Notes: generated from the sequence alone by a model not told the origin. DNA of 64,000 bases from Paenibacillus xylanexedens (GCF_001908275.1 NZ_CP018620.1:2728001-2792000); one strand, 5' to 3'; numbered from the stretch's first letter, positions 1-9,477 are shown. A program made the numbers and translations.

Positions 1-119
1 CGGATGGAACGACTCAACCGCTTGAGAATCCCATGGTGTATTATGTTCACAACGAGCATTTGTTAGGGAAGGATCTGAGTTGGGTTACGGGTGAGAATCT
101 GGAGATCAATAAGGAGTAA
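1..119 (+). CDS. C-terminal fragment of an unidentified protein
   Basis: An open frame runs in from the left edge (codons from base 3) and stops with TAA at 117-119. The last 38 residues are visible and end in GENLEINKE. They carry no motif I recognise. The stop lies just after an AAGGAG that serves the next gene, so the two are probably one transcription unit. The rest of the protein lies outside the window, so no function is proposed. Confidence 0.55.
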   Translation, partial: DGTTQPLENPMVYYVHNEHLLGKDLSWVTGENLEINKE

Positions 120-124
120 TCAGA

Positions 125-667
125 ATGATGAATGTATATGAATCGAATGAAATCACCGTACGTTTCTTGGAAACAGAAGATGAACAACACTTGGTGAAGT
201 GGCTGTCAGACCCGGAAGTTCTTCAATACTATGAAGGGCGTGATCGGCCGCATGATCTGGAACAGGTGAGAGAGCATTTTTACAATCAGAAAGATGGTGC
301 TACTCGTTGTATCGTTGAGTATGGAGGACATCCGATTGGATACATTCAGTTCTATGAGCTTGAGGAAGAAGAGCGAACGGAGTATGGTTATGGAGACACG
401 GATGAGATCATCTATGGAACGGATCAGTTTATTGGTGAGGTAGAATACTGGAATAAAGGCATTGGTACACAGTTGATGCAATCCATGCTGGCTTATCTGA
501 TTAATGAAAAACAAGCCCGTAAAGTGGTTATGGACCCTCAATCCTGGAACTTAAGGGCGATATCCTGTTACGAGAAATGTGGTTTCCAAAAGATTAAGCT
601 GTTGGAGAAACATGAGCAGCACGAAGGACAGATGCGAGACTGTTGGCTTATGGAATATGCCCTGTAG
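125..667 (+). CDS. GNAT acetyltransferase resembling aminoglycoside 6'-N-acetyltransferases
   Basis: Predicted cytoplasmic acetyl-CoA-dependent N-acetyltransferase of 180 residues. The acetyl-CoA-binding motif is visible as WNKGIGTQL near residue 110. It is followed by the VVMDPQ, N-x-RAI-x-CYEKCGF and C-terminal HEGQMRDCWLMEY blocks that I associate with the AAC(6') branch of GNATs. AAGGAG at 111-116 lies 8 bases before the first of two consecutive ATG codons; the second ATG (128) is also possible. The substrate cannot be read from sequence. Chromosomal Firmicute homologues are often annotated as aminoglycoside acetyltransferases without confer-ring resistance, so I call the family with good confidence and the substrate with little. 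Confidence 0.8.
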   Translation: MMNVYESNEITVRFLETEDEQHLVKWLSDPEVLQYYEGRDRPHDLEQVREHFYNQKDGATRCIVEYGGHPIGYIQFYELEEEERTEYGYGDTDEIIYGTDQFIGEVEYWNKGIGTQLMQSMLAYLINEKQARKVVMDPQSWNLRAISCYEKCGFQKIKLLEKHEQHEGQMRDCWLMEYAL

Positions 668-714
668 ATCCTGTGTAAAGTTATTTGAATCATATAAACA
701 AGGAGGAATAATGG

Positions 715-1239
715 ATGGATGAAAGATTTCCGATAGGACCATTTGTACACACGGGTGAAGTTACTTTGGCACAACGGGAGAAGTGGATTCAGGACATTGC
801 TGAGTTGCCTGAACGCGCACGAGAAGCGGTAAAGGGACTGAGTGAAGAGCAATTAAGTCTGCCATATCGAGAAGGTGGATGGATGCTCAAACAGGTTATT
901 CACCACATGGCAGACAGCCATATGAACAGTATGATTCGTTTCAAGTTGGCGCTGACAGAGGATACACCAACGATTCGGCCTTATTATGAAGAGCGCTGGG
1001 CTGAACTGAGTGATTCAAGAGACCTGGATGTCGAATTCTCGCTTCAGATTCTGGATGCCCTCCATCGTCGTTGGGTGTTTCTGTTAAACGCGCTGACAGA
1101 TGCAGATTATGCCAAACAATTTTATCATCCCTCATCGGAAGAAACGACAAGACTGGATTACAATCTGGGCATGTATGCTTGGCATGGCAAACACCATGTT
1201 GCTCACATCACATCGCTTCGGGATAGATTGGGAATATAG
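715..1239 (+). CDS. BstA/YfiT-like DinB-superfamily protein (putative bacillithiol transferase)
   Basis: 174 residues, the usual length of the YfiT/BstA group of DinB-like four-helix bundles. These proteins bind a metal through three histidines and are proposed to transfer bacillithiol to electrophiles. Candidate ligands are visible: an HH pair in VIHHMADSH (residues 63-64) and H160 and H164 in WHGKHHVAHI, the spacing known for B. subtilis YfiT. AGGAGG at 701-706 gives good spacing to the ATG at 715; an ATG at 711 is in another frame. It sits among other small stress or modification enzymes. Family is fairly sure; the bacillithiol role is inferred from the family only. Confidence 0.82.
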   Translation: MDERFPIGPFVHTGEVTLAQREKWIQDIAELPERAREAVKGLSEEQLSLPYREGGWMLKQVIHHMADSHMNSMIRFKLALTEDTPTIRPYYEERWAELSDSRDLDVEFSLQILDALHRRWVFLLNALTDADYAKQFYHPSSEETTRLDYNLGMYAWHGKHHVAHITSLRDRLGI

Positions 1240-1272
1240 CTATTAGAAATATCTTTTAAGGAGGATTCATCA

Positions 1273-1788
1273 ATGAGTGTACATATCAGACTATTAAATG
1301 AGAACGATCCTGTAATCATATCAAAGGCGTTTCAGGAGCAGGGTTGGGGGAGATCCCCTGAGCAGTATCTTCATTACTTGGCTGAACAACAGAATGGGGA
1401 ACGCGTAACCTTGGTAGCCGAGTTGAATGGAGAATTTGCCGGAATCGTGAATGTATTGTGGTATTCCAGCTACCCGTCTTTCAGGGAACAAGGCATTCCC
1501 GAAATTAACGATTTTAATGTGCTGATGAAGTTCCAGCGCCAAGGTATTGGTTCACGGTTGATGGACCGAGCAGAGGAAGTTATTCTGGAACGAACGGATG
1601 TAGCAGGCATTGGTGTAGGTGTGTTTTCCGATTATGGCAAAGCGCAAGTTCTATATGCCCATCGCGGGTACATACCAGACGGTCACGGTGTACACAAACA
1701 TGATCATTACATTCAGCCGGGTGAAGAAACGATTATGGACGACGATGTTGTACTTTATCTTACGAAGAAGTTAAAAGTCACGCAATAA
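1273..1788 (+). CDS. GNAT family N-acetyltransferase
   Basis: 171 residues with a GNAT fold signature. The acetyl-CoA loop is FQRQGIGSRLMDRAEE near residue 90, and the C-terminal strand region GVFSDYGKAQVLYAHRGYIPDG follows it. AAGGAGG at 1258-1264 precedes the ATG. It follows the BstA-like gene by 33 bases and is probably cotranscribed with it. Nothing in the sequence points to a substrate; small molecules, peptides and proteins are all possible in this superfamily. Confidence 0.82.
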   Translation: MSVHIRLLNENDPVIISKAFQEQGWGRSPEQYLHYLAEQQNGERVTLVAELNGEFAGIVNVLWYSSYPSFREQGIPEINDFNVLMKFQRQGIGSRLMDRAEEVILERTDVAGIGVGVFSDYGKAQVLYAHRGYIPDGHGVHKHDHYIQPGEETIMDDDVVLYLTKKLKVTQ

Positions 1789-1919
1789 GTCTAATGTGAA
1801 GTTAGTACTTGCAGAGAAAGATGATAAAAAAAGCTGTCCTGCATGTTATACTCTATTGGAATTTGAGGAATGATAAGCAGGATGTTGAGAGATTAGATGA
1901 TCAGAGGAGTGATTGATCC

Positions 1920-2303
1920 ATGTTTAGCAAAGTCGGCCAGATTATGTTGTATGTCAACAATCAAGATGAATCACTGGCATTTTGGACGGAAGTTGCAGGA
2001 TTCCACATTGTGGATGAAGTAAACCTTGACGAGGGTATGAGATGGATTGAGATTGCGCCTACCCCAAATTCGCAGACAAGCATTATTCTTCATGACAAGG
2101 AGTTTGTGGAGCGGATGTCGGCGGGTGTAAATCTGGGCACACCTTCGTTAATGTTCTTCACCGAAAATCTGGATCAGTTATATGCCGACTTGGCTGGTAA
2201 ACATGTAACGGTTGGAGAGATTGTAGAGATGCCAACCGGGCGTGTTTTCAACTTTGCTGATAATGAAGGAAATTACTTTGCAGTTTTGGAACGGGCGAAG
2301 TAA
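1920..2303 (+). CDS. VOC-family (glyoxalase/bleomycin-resistance fold) protein
   Basis: 127 residues, the length of a single-domain VOC protein with two beta-alpha-beta-beta-beta repeats. The first half has MLYVNNQDESLAFWTEVAGF, the second TENLDQLYADLAGKHVTVGEIVEMPTGRVFNFADNEGNYFAVLE, a typical arrangement for this fold. Such proteins are metal-dependent lyases, dioxygenases or drug-binding proteins; the reaction here is unknown. GAGGAGTG at 1903-1910 precedes the ATG. A strong hairpin terminator follows the gene. Confidence 0.82.
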   Translation: MFSKVGQIMLYVNNQDESLAFWTEVAGFHIVDEVNLDEGMRWIEIAPTPNSQTSIILHDKEFVERMSAGVNLGTPSLMFFTENLDQLYADLAGKHVTVGEIVEMPTGRVFNFADNEGNYFAVLERAK

Positions 2304-2332
2304 GTTACAACTTAAAACAGCACCATTGCAAG

Positions 2333-2361
2333 CGGTCGACATTCATGTCGGTCGTTTTTTT
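2333..2361 (+). terminator. Rho-independent terminator after the VOC gene
   Basis: A stem from 2333 to 2354 (CGGTCGACA against TGTCGGTCG, two G-T pairs) closes a four-base loop and runs into seven T residues at 2355-2361. Confidence 0.8.
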
Positions 2362-2522
2362 GTTGGGAAAAAGCTTATGTTTTGGAGTAGAAAAACGCAA
2401 GAAAAATAGAGAACTACTGGGTAAAAATGTTATAATAAAGTGTGGCTGATTTAACGAAAATGCCGAGGAATGAATAGTCGAAAATGAAGGTTTGAATGGA
2501 GCAGTTAAGGAGGAATGTGGTT

Positions 2523-3242
2523 GTGGAAAAGACGATTAAAAGTGTACAGGATCTATATGATATGCTCGATGCGGATTTCAGATCTGCCAAGCAGTTTTGG
2601 GAACCTTTCTATGAGGATCGGAACAGACCAATCCCCTTTTTCCCAAACAAACCGGATGAGAATCTGGTAGCGCATGTGAACGAAGGTGTGCTGAGCGGCG
2701 GCAAGGCACTGGAACTGGGGTGTGGCCCGGGCAGAAATGCGTTGTATTTAACCCGCCAAGGATATCAGGTAGATGCTTATGATCTTTCGGAGACAGCTAT
2801 TGCTTGGGCTAAAGAGAGGGCGGCAGAAGAGCAACTGGACGTGCATTTTGAATGTCGATCTGTGTTCGAATTGTCCCTAGAACAAGAATATGATCTTGTC
2901 TACGACTCTGGTTGCCTGCACCATCTGTTGCCACATCAGCGCATTCCCTACATAGAGATGATCCACAATGCACTCCGGCCTGGAGGATACTTTGGAATGA
3001 CTTGTTTTGCTCCTGGCTATGGCGATATTGGTGGGCCTGAGATCGTTATGACTGATTGGCAGGTGTATCAAGAGAAGTCGATGCGCGGTGGTCTTGCGTT
3101 CACGGAGGAGAAGCTTCGCTACATGCTGGAAGATGGCTTTGAATGTGTGGAGTTCCGTGCAATGAAGTCGCTGGAGCAACATGAACCGTATTTTGGTGTA
3201 CCTTTTCTCTGGGCCACGTTGTGGAGAAAGAAAAACTCGTAA
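2523..3242 (+). CDS. Class I SAM-dependent methyltransferase
   Basis: About 239 residues. The SAM-binding motif I is plain as ALELGCGPGRNALYLTRQG, followed by an acidic strand end (VDAYDLS) and motif IV/V regions (YDLVYDSGCLHHLLPHQRIPYI, LRPGGYFGMTCFAPG). This is the layout of small-molecule methyltransferases of the TehB/UbiE-like type; the acceptor is unknown. The open frame begins at an ATG at 2496, but AAGGAGG at 2507-2513 lies inside that extension and is 9 bases ahead of the GTG at 2523, which I take as the start. A TATAAT at 2431-2436 may be its -10 box. Confidence 0.82.
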   Translation: MEKTIKSVQDLYDMLDADFRSAKQFWEPFYEDRNRPIPFFPNKPDENLVAHVNEGVLSGGKALELGCGPGRNALYLTRQGYQVDAYDLSETAIAWAKERAAEEQLDVHFECRSVFELSLEQEYDLVYDSGCLHHLLPHQRIPYIEMIHNALRPGGYFGMTCFAPGYGDIGGPEIVMTDWQVYQEKSMRGGLAFTEEKLRYMLEDGFECVEFRAMKSLEQHEPYFGVPFLWATLWRKKNS

Positions 3243-3291
3243 GAATAGTGAAATAAACATGCATTGAAAATAGAGGAGGAGTGGTATCAGA

Positions 3292-4062
3292 ATGGGAACA
3301 GAAACAGAAACAGGAAGAAGACACTTTATCATTACAGGCACATCCAAAGGGATCGGTTTACAACTTGCAGAGTTATTATTGGCTAAGGGGGATTACGTTT
3401 ACGGTATTTCACGCGGGGGTTCGGATCTGTTGGAATCAAGCGAGGAATGGAGCGGGCGTTACCGCCATGTTCAGTATGATCTTGCCGACCTGAATGGGAT
3501 CGATGATTTGATTACACGCATATTGGACCAAATACCTTCTCAGGAAGCTGAATTCATTGGACTCATTAATAATGCAGCGATGCTGGAGCCTCTAAAACCT
3601 ATCGATCAGTGCAGTGCGGAAGAGATAAGTCAAAGTCTCAACATCAGTCTCGCAGCACCAATGATATTGAGTTCATCTTTTATTCAACAAACAAATCACC
3701 TGTCCGCCAGACGTAAAATTGTTAATCTCTCATCGGGTTCGGGAAGTTATCCCGCGCCTTCAATGGCAGTGTACTGTACATCCAAGGCAGGCATGAACAT
3801 GTTCACCCAATGCGTATCTTTGGAACAAACGGGCCAACAGAACCCTGTTGAGATTATTGCTTTTGATCCGGGGATGGTCGATACGGAATTGCAGGCTGTT
3901 GCACGAGGCAAAAGTGCAGAGGAGTTCGCCCTTGCAGGTATGTTCAATCAAGTATATGAAGCAGGACAATTAAGATCGCCACGAGACGTAGCGATGCAGT
4001 TGATCGAGCGGATGGACGAAAACAGTGATGCAAGCCACGTTATACACACTGTTGAGAGCTAA
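3292..4062 (+). CDS. SDR oxidoreductase, (S)-benzoin-forming benzil reductase type
   Basis: 256 residues of the short-chain dehydrogenase family. The NAD(P)-binding glycine motif is TGTSKGIG near the N-terminus, NNAA marks strand 4, and the catalytic Ser and YxxxK are in NLSSGSG and YCTSKAG. The stretch AVYCTSKAGMNMFTQCV and the later PGMVDTELQA match what I remember of Bacillus benzil reductases (YueD group), which reduce 1,2-diketones with NADPH; the physiological substrate is unclear. AGGAGTGG lies upstream of the ATG. It starts 50 bases after the methyltransferase stop and may share its transcript. Confidence 0.82.
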   Translation: MGTETETGRRHFIITGTSKGIGLQLAELLLAKGDYVYGISRGGSDLLESSEEWSGRYRHVQYDLADLNGIDDLITRILDQIPSQEAEFIGLINNAAMLEPLKPIDQCSAEEISQSLNISLAAPMILSSSFIQQTNHLSARRKIVNLSSGSGSYPAPSMAVYCTSKAGMNMFTQCVSLEQTGQQNPVEIIAFDPGMVDTELQAVARGKSAEEFALAGMFNQVYEAGQLRSPRDVAMQLIERMDENSDASHVIHTVES

Positions 4063-4073
4063 TATGATATACG

Positions 4074-4106
4074 ATACTTCTTTCAGCTCGTTTTCTTACG
4101 AAGTAT
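4074..4106. other. Small intergenic inverted repeat
   Basis: ATACTTC (4074-4080) and GAAGTAT (4100-4106) can form a 7-bp stem with a 19-base loop directly after the SDR gene. No T-run follows, so I do not call it a terminator. Confidence 0.3.
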
Positions 4107-4150
4107 GGATACCTTTTGATATAAGCCCAACTTCCCTGTACACTGGAATC

Positions 4151-4177
4151 AGCGATCGGAAATACGATTCGTAACGG
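4151..4177. repeat. Remnant resembling the right arm of repeat family A
   Basis: AGCGATCGGAA followed by TACGATTCGTAACGG resembles the right half of the family-A palindromic repeat copies at 12861, 50897 and especially 61680 (AGCGATCAGAAGAACGATCC then GTAACCGG). No matching left arm is evident upstream, so this is a partial or decayed copy. Confidence 0.35.
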
Positions 4178-4250
4178 TAAAGGTAATCCTGCAACAACGG
4201 AGTCTAATTACCTTATTCAACCTAGAAGATCAGAAACGTGGTGAGGTCTC

Positions 4251-4940
4251 TTGTTTAAAATTATGCTCATTGAAGACGACGAATCGTTATTCAATGAAAT
4301 CAAGGAACGTTTGTCCCAATGGTCGTATGATGTGTATGGTGTGCAAGACTTTGGCAAGGTATTGCAGGAGTACAGCGTAATTCAGCCACAAATGGTCATT
4401 ATTGATATTCAATTACCACAATATGACGGGTTCCATTGGTGCCGGATCATTCGTTCGCACTCCAATGTGCCGATTATCTTTTTGTCCTCACGGGATCATC
4501 CTGCGGATATGGTCATGTCCATGCATTTGGGTGCAGACGATTTTATCCAGAAGCCTTTTCACTTCGAAGTATTGATTGCCAAGATCCAAGCGACTTTACG
4601 GAGGGTGTACAACTATAACACAGATCATACTGAACTCCGAACCTGGCGTGGTGCTGCTATTGAATATGTGAAAAATACACTGACCTGCGGGGATGAATCT
4701 GTTCTGTTAACCAAAAATGAGATGTTCATCCTTAAAGTGCTGGTCGAGCACAAAAATCAGATTGTTACCCGTGAGGAACTCATCCGGAGCTTGTGGGATC
4801 ATGAGCATTTCGTGAGTGACAATACGCTAACAGTTAACGTTAATCGGTTACGGAAGAAACTTGAACCCATCGGCTTGGAGCGGTACATTGAAACCAAAGT
4901 AGGGCAGGGGTACATGGCAACGGAAGAGGCAGAAGCATGA
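4251..4940 (+). CDS. OmpR-family response regulator of the BceR type
   Basis: 229 residues: a receiver domain (about 1-115) and a winged-helix DNA-binding domain (about 130-225). The acidic pocket is in IEDDE, the phospho-acceptor is D52 in IIDIQLP, and the conserved lysine is K101 in FIQKPF. The start is TTG preceded by GGTGAGG; the next ATG (4263) would remove the first beta strand. The kinase gene starts in the overlapping ATGA. With the ABC transporter downstream it forms a Bce-type module, in which the transporter senses antimicrobial peptides and this regulator switches on transporter expression. It probably binds the palindrome at 5937-5954. Confidence 0.9.
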   Translation: MFKIMLIEDDESLFNEIKERLSQWSYDVYGVQDFGKVLQEYSVIQPQMVIIDIQLPQYDGFHWCRIIRSHSNVPIIFLSSRDHPADMVMSMHLGADDFIQKPFHFEVLIAKIQATLRRVYNYNTDHTELRTWRGAAIEYVKNTLTCGDESVLLTKNEMFILKVLVEHKNQIVTREELIRSLWDHEHFVSDNTLTVNVNRLRKKLEPIGLERYIETKVGQGYMATEEAEA

Positions 4941-5941
4941 TCGGAAAGTACATACGAGAAAGGGCTAGTTGGTTATGGCTACTGGTAAGCATGCAACTTA
5001 TTATTTTATTGGTGGCCTACCTGGACTCGTCCATTCCATTCCAATCTGTGGTGTATATCGTAGGACTGAATGTGGTGGTATGCCTTGTTTTTATCTGGGC
5101 GAGATACCTGAAAGAGACCCGTTTCTATAAAAAGTTGAGCATCTGGGATCATACCTATGATCTGGGAGAACTTGATATCGCCGAAAGTCCATATGAGCAG
5201 CTTGTACATGAGGCCGTCAGTTCCCAGACACAGCGGTATCGTAAGGAGTCTTCACATCATTTTATCGCTCTGGAACAGGAGAAGGACGAGATGTTGTCCT
5301 GGATTCATGAGGTGAAGACCCCACTGACTGCGTTGCAACTGATGATCGAGCGCTTGCCAGATGACAAGTTACAGAGCCAAATGACATATGAATGGTTACG
5401 AATTCATCAGTTGCTGGATCAGCAGCTTCATCAGAAGCGTATTCCGTTCATGCATAATGATCTGTTCATCGAAGAGACGGAACTTGAACCGGTATTGAAT
5501 AGTGAGATACGAGCACTGAAATCGTGGTGCATTTCCAAAGGCATTGGCTTTGATGTGTCTTTAATGGTATCGCGCGTGCTCACAGACAGCAAATGGTTAG
5601 GCTTTATCCTCCGGCAGTTGTTGAGCAATGCGGTGAAATATAGCGATTCATCGGACATCCTCATTGAAAGTCGGGAACAGGATGAACACATCATACTCAT
5701 GATTCAGGATCACGGGCGAGGGATTGAGACTCAAGATCTGCCGCGTATATTTGATAAAGGTTTTACGTCCACCCGAGGCAGAATGGATGGAGCGGCTACC
5801 GGAATGGGGCTGTATCTGGTTCGTCAGGTGGTCCAGACGCTTCATATGAACATTCATGTAGAATCTTCTCTTGGCGAGGGCACAACCGTCACACTTACTT
5901 TTCCGCGAAAAAACGACATGGTGCATCTTGCAGGCGTGTGA
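4937..5941 (+). CDS. Bce-type (intramembrane-sensing) sensor histidine kinase
   Basis: 334 residues. Two N-terminal membrane helices (about 12-28 and 36-54) are separated by only a few residues, so no extracellular sensor domain exists; this is the hallmark of kinases that work with a Bce-type transporter. The phosphorylated histidine is H124 in SWIHEVKTPLTAL. The ATPase boxes are visible: N box NAVKYS, G1 DHGRGI, G2 GMGLYL. It overlaps the regulator gene by 4 bases. Its stop codon lies inside the putative BceR operator. The stimulus is probably a cell-wall-active peptide; which one cannot be read here. Confidence 0.9.
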   Translation: MIGKYIRERASWLWLLVSMQLIILLVAYLDSSIPFQSVVYIVGLNVVVCLVFIWARYLKETRFYKKLSIWDHTYDLGELDIAESPYEQLVHEAVSSQTQRYRKESSHHFIALEQEKDEMLSWIHEVKTPLTALQLMIERLPDDKLQSQMTYEWLRIHQLLDQQLHQKRIPFMHNDLFIEETELEPVLNSEIRALKSWCISKGIGFDVSLMVSRVLTDSKWLGFILRQLLSNAVKYSDSSDILIESREQDEHIILMIQDHGRGIETQDLPRIFDKGFTSTRGRMDGAATGMGLYLVRQVVQTLHMNIHVESSLGEGTTVTLTFPRKNDMVHLAGV

Positions 5942-5954
5942 CAACAATGTCACA
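5937..5954. promoter_or_regulatory. Putative BceR-type operator
   Basis: TGTGACA-ACAA-TGTCACA is a perfect 7+7 inverted repeat with a 4-base spacer, 104 bases before the ABC ATPase start. It fits the TnACA-N4-TGTnA pattern I recall for BceR-like regulators, and it overlaps the kinase stop codon (5939-5941). A possible -10 (TATGAT) is at 6006-6011. Confidence 0.75.
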
Positions 5955-6057
5955 TGCTTTTTGGTTTTGTTCGGTGAATCACACGATAACACTGCACATT
6001 CCGCCTATGATATAGACATGAGCATTTTGCAGAAGATCTAAGAGGAGTGAGTGTAAT

Positions 6058-6813
6058 ATGTGGATACTGGAAGCCAAAAAAATTCATAAAGTCTATGGTA
6101 ATAAACTGAATAAACAGGAAGTGCTGAAGGGGATTGATCTTGGGGTAAGTAAGGGAGAGTTTGTAGGTATTATGGGGCCTTCGGGTTCAGGCAAAACGAC
6201 ACTGCTTAACGTACTTTCCTCCATCGATCGGGTGAGCCAGGGCACGATTGATATTGAGGGCAAGGAATTCACCGGAATGAAGGAGAAACAGCTGGCTGAA
6301 TTTCGCAAACATCATCTGGGCTTTATTTTTCAGGAATACAATCTTCTGGATACCCTTACGGTAAAGGAAAATGTATTATTACCGCTCTCGATCACGAGCA
6401 TTCCAAAACAGGAGGCACACCGGAGATTTGAACAGATCGCGCGTGAACTGGGAATCTACGAATTGAAAGACAAGTATCCATCTGAGATTTCAGGGGGTCA
6501 GAAGCAGCGGACTTCGGCAGCACGAGCATTTGTCCACGAGCCGAGTATCATTTTTGCGGATGAGCCGACAGGAGCGCTGGATTCCAAGTCCGCTTCGGAT
6601 CTGCTCGGCAAGTTAAGTGATATGAACAGCGCCCGCAAGGCGACTATTATTATGGTTACCCATGATCCGGTTGCCGCAAGTTATTGCAGCAGAGTGATCT
6701 TCATTCGAGACGGTCAGATCTACACCCAGTTGAATAAAGGAGACGAGTCACGGCAATCGTTCTTCAACGATATTATCAAAACCCAGGGCGTATTGGGTGG
6801 TGTGCAGCAATGA
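6058..6813 (+). CDS. ABC transporter ATP-binding protein, BceA type
   Basis: 251 residues, one ATPase domain of the MacB/BceA (type VII) class. Walker A is GPSGSGKTT at about 40-48, the Q loop is in [13 protein letters not shown], the signature is SGGQKQR, Walker B is [12 protein letters not shown] and the switch histidine is in MVTHDP. AGAGGAGTG precedes the ATG. It overlaps the permease start by 4 bases. Such ATPases power resistance to bacitracin, lantibiotics or related peptides by freeing lipid-linked wall precursors; the exact substrate here is unknown. Confidence 0.92.
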   Translation: MWILEAKKIHKVYGNKLNKQEVLKGIDLGVSKGEFVGIMGPSGSGKTTLLNVLSSIDRVSQGTIDIEGKEFTGMKEKQLAEFRKHHLGFIFQEYNLLDTLTVKENVLLPLSITSIPKQEAHRRFEQIARELGIYELKDKYPSEISGGQKQRTSAARAFVHEPSIIFADEPTGALDSKSASDLLGKLSDMNSARKATIIMVTHDPVAASYCSRVIFIRDGQIYTQLNKGDESRQSFFNDIIKTQGVLGGVQQ

Positions 6814-8735
6814 GCTTGAATTATATTATCTTCCGCAATCTCAGAAAAAATCTAAAGAATTATTATCTCTATGTATTTGCGCTTGTGTTCAGTGTGGCCT
6901 TGTATTTTTCCTTTGTGACGTTACAGTATGATCCTTCCATGGATGAGGTAGCTGCTTCAACGAAAGGTGCGGCGGCTATAGGCGCGTCTTCGGTACTGTT
7001 AATCGTCATTGTCGGCATCTTTTTGCTCTATGCCAATACGATCTTTATCAAGCGGCGCAGCAAAGAAATTGGATTATTTCAATTGATCGGACTGACGAAA
7101 GGCAGAATTTTTGGTATTTTGAGTGCGGAGAACAGTATCCTTTATTTTGGCTCCATGGCTATCGGTGTGTTAATTGGGTTTCTTGCGTCCAAGCTGGTAT
7201 TGATGATATTGTTCAAAATTCTCGGTGTGGATGCGATTACAAAACTGTACTTCTCTCCGATGGCACTGATGCAAACGGTGATTGTCTTTACGATGATCTA
7301 TTTGCTCATCATGCTGATGAACTACACTTTTATCAAGAGACAGAGCATTCTTTCACTCTTTCGGGTGTCGGCCACTTCGGAGCAGCAGGTGCAGAAGATG
7401 TCTGTCGGACAGATGATTGTTGGCGTCTTGGGCATTGCTCTGATTATGTATGGATACTTCATGTCTGCACGGCTGTTCAGCGGTGAGGAAATGGATATGC
7501 AGAAGTTGATGTATACGATGATTCTGATTCTCTTCTCGGTCATACTGGGGACATACCTGTTCTATAAGGGGTCGGTAAGTTTTATCTTTAATCTGGTTCG
7601 CAAAAGCAAAAACGGATACCTATCCATTCATGAGGTTTTATCGTTATCTTCAATCATGTTCCGCATGAAGTCTAATGCACTGCTGCTCACGATTATTACA
7701 ACCGTGTCGGCGCTTGCTATTGGCATGCTGTCACTTAGTTACATTTCGTATTATTCGGCAGAGGCTCAGGCGAAGGAAAGCTTGCCGGAGGATTTTTCTT
7801 TTGCCCAGGTGGATGTGAAAAATCACTTTGTAGCGGAGTTGGAACACAAACAGATTCCATATGAGGAGAATCATAGAGAGCCTATTTATATTGAAATTGA
7901 TGCTCATGAAGTGATGGATGAGTCCATGACGGAACAGTACCTGTTCAGTAGTGTGTTGAGTGACAAGATGGTAGATAACATTGATCTGCAACCAGGCGAA
8001 GCGGTCTTTATGGGATATGGAAATGTCACTCAGCGGTTGATTTCCATTCAGGAGAAAGGTCCGATCGTTTTGCATGGATTGAAGCGTACACTGGACCACC
8101 AGCTGATCGGAACCTCCAAAAAGGGAGTTCTTCCTGGATACTATACTGGGGGCACGCCTGTAGCGGTAGTAGATGAAACGGTATACCAGCAGCTGCGGCA
8201 GGATCTCGATCCCGAGCTACAAAAATCCGAGTGGGCTGATTACTATGGTGTACGTATTCTGAACGAGGGGCAGGCTGAAGAGGCATATGCCGTATATAAG
8301 GAGCTGCAGTTGGAAGCACCGAGTTTCTCCCAGATTGAGTTCAGAAATAACCAACGTAACAATATGGGACTGATTATGTTCATTGTTGGTTTCCTTGGTT
8401 TGACGTTCTTGATCACATCGGGATGTATCCTGTACTTTAAACAAATGAACGAGAGCGAAGAGGAGAAGGGCAATTATACCATTCTGCGAAAACTTGGATT
8501 TACGCAAGGCAACCTGTTGCGTGGAATTCAGATCAAGCAATTGTTTAACTTTGGTATTCCGCTTGTGGTGGGGTTGAGTCATAGTTACTTTGCCGTGAAG
8601 TCAGGTTGGTTTTTCTTTGGTACGGAGCTGGCGACACCTACGGTCATTGTCATGATAGTCTATACATTGTTATATTCGATTTTTGGTCTGTTGTCTGTGT
8701 GGTACTATAAACGGGTGATTAAGGAAGCTTTGTAG
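6810..8735 (+). CDS. ABC transporter permease, BceB type
   Basis: 641 residues with the BceB layout: one N-terminal helix, a cluster of helices up to about residue 310, a large soluble segment of roughly 200 residues (about 320-520) expected outside the cell, and a C-terminal helix group. Two FtsX-type regions are visible (around [16 protein letters not shown] and [15 protein letters not shown]). In this family the extracellular domain contacts the peptide or lipid II complex, and the permease signals flux to the sensor kinase. It ends just before a strong terminator, closing the module. Confidence 0.9.
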   Translation: MSLNYIIFRNLRKNLKNYYLYVFALVFSVALYFSFVTLQYDPSMDEVAASTKGAAAIGASSVLLIVIVGIFLLYANTIFIKRRSKEIGLFQLIGLTKGRIFGILSAENSILYFGSMAIGVLIGFLASKLVLMILFKILGVDAITKLYFSPMALMQTVIVFTMIYLLIMLMNYTFIKRQSILSLFRVSATSEQQVQKMSVGQMIVGVLGIALIMYGYFMSARLFSGEEMDMQKLMYTMILILFSVILGTYLFYKGSVSFIFNLVRKSKNGYLSIHEVLSLSSIMFRMKSNALLLTIITTVSALAIGMLSLSYISYYSAEAQAKESLPEDFSFAQVDVKNHFVAELEHKQIPYEENHREPIYIEIDAHEVMDESMTEQYLFSSVLSDKMVDNIDLQPGEAVFMGYGNVTQRLISIQEKGPIVLHGLKRTLDHQLIGTSKKGVLPGYYTGGTPVAVVDETVYQQLRQDLDPELQKSEWADYYGVRILNEGQAEEAYAVYKELQLEAPSFSQIEFRNNQRNNMGLIMFIVGFLGLTFLITSGCILYFKQMNESEEEKGNYTILRKLGFTQGNLLRGIQIKQLFNFGIPLVVGLSHSYFAVKSGWFFFGTELATPTVIVMIVYTLLYSIFGLLSVWYYKRVIKEAL

Positions 8736-8780
8736 AATTGGGATCAGGAGTATGCTGATATAGCAAAATAGGTTGAGTAA

Positions 8781-8815
8781 AGGGCAGCTGTATTGTTTAC
8801 AGACTGCTCTTTTTC
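8781..8815 (+). terminator. Terminator of the Bce module
   Basis: AGGGCAG then CTGTA (8781-8792) pair with TACAG and CTGCTCT (8798-8810, one bulged A) and are followed by a T-run from 8810. It lies inside the longest open frame of the next gene, which argues that the next gene starts later. Confidence 0.82.
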
Positions 8816-8931
8816 TTTTTCTAAGTATAATGCCTCATGAAAAAAGGATGATTATGGAATTGAGTCGAAATGATGATAGAGTCCATGCTTCTGATTCATG
8901 TATACCGGTGAAACAAGAGGAGGGGAGTAGC

Positions 8932-9477
8932 GTGCCTGGAGTTCTATATGCCTCGAAGAAAGAGTTAAGTGAGACGATTCGACGCACCTATGAATTGTTT
9001 GAGGGTGAATTCAATGACATCCATAACAGCGACAAAGATAAGTGGGTTGAAGGTGTAGATAAGACGCCTGCCCAGATGATCGCGTACCAGCTGGGATGGA
9101 TGAACTTGGTGATGGGTTGGGAGCGAAATGAACAGTTGGGACATGAATGTCATATGCCTGCACCGGGGTATAAATGGAACCAACTGGGGCCGTTAAATGA
9201 ATCATTTTACGAAAAGTATTCAGGTTATACCCTGGAGGAGTTACGCTCTTTGTTTCGGGAGACAGAACAACAATGGCAGAACTGGATTGACTCGCTGAGC
9301 GAAGAGGAATTATTTGTACAAGGGATAAGACAGTGGACGGGGACCAAGCCCGGATGGGCTATGGTGAAGTGGATCCAGATTAATTCGGTAGCTCCTTTTA
9401 AATCCTTTCGGACCCGATTACGTAAATGGAAAAAAGGTCACTTAGCCAACATGGATGAGGGGAGTGGAGATATCTAA
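8932..9477 (+). CDS. ClbS/DfsB-family (DUF1706) four-helix bundle protein
   Basis: 181 residues from the GTG at 8932. The frame is open from 8773, but that extension contains the Bce terminator, while AGGAGG at 8918-8923 sits 8 bases before the GTG; I therefore start at VPGVLYASKKELSETI. The tryptophan-rich sequence (DKWVEGVDKTPAQMIAYQLGWMNLVMGWER, then KPGWAMVKWIQINSVAPFKSFRTRLRKWKK near the end) fits DUF1706. Its member ClbS protects cells from the DNA-damaging toxin colibactin; most members have no known role. The stop codon overlaps the start of the pgsA-like gene by one base, so translation is coupled. Confidence 0.82.
   Translation: MPGVLYASKKELSETIRRTYELFEGEFNDIHNSDKDKWVEGVDKTPAQMIAYQLGWMNLVMGWERNEQLGHECHMPAPGYKWNQLGPLNESFYEKYSGYTLEELRSLFRETEQQWQNWIDSLSEEELFVQGIRQWTGTKPGWAMVKWIQINSVAPFKSFRTRLRKWKKGHLANMDEGSGDI

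Noticed and set aside
8773..8931. Upstream extension of the ClbS-like ORF
   Set aside because: It contains the terminator hairpin of the Bce module (8781-8815), and a good ribosome-binding site precedes the GTG at 8932.
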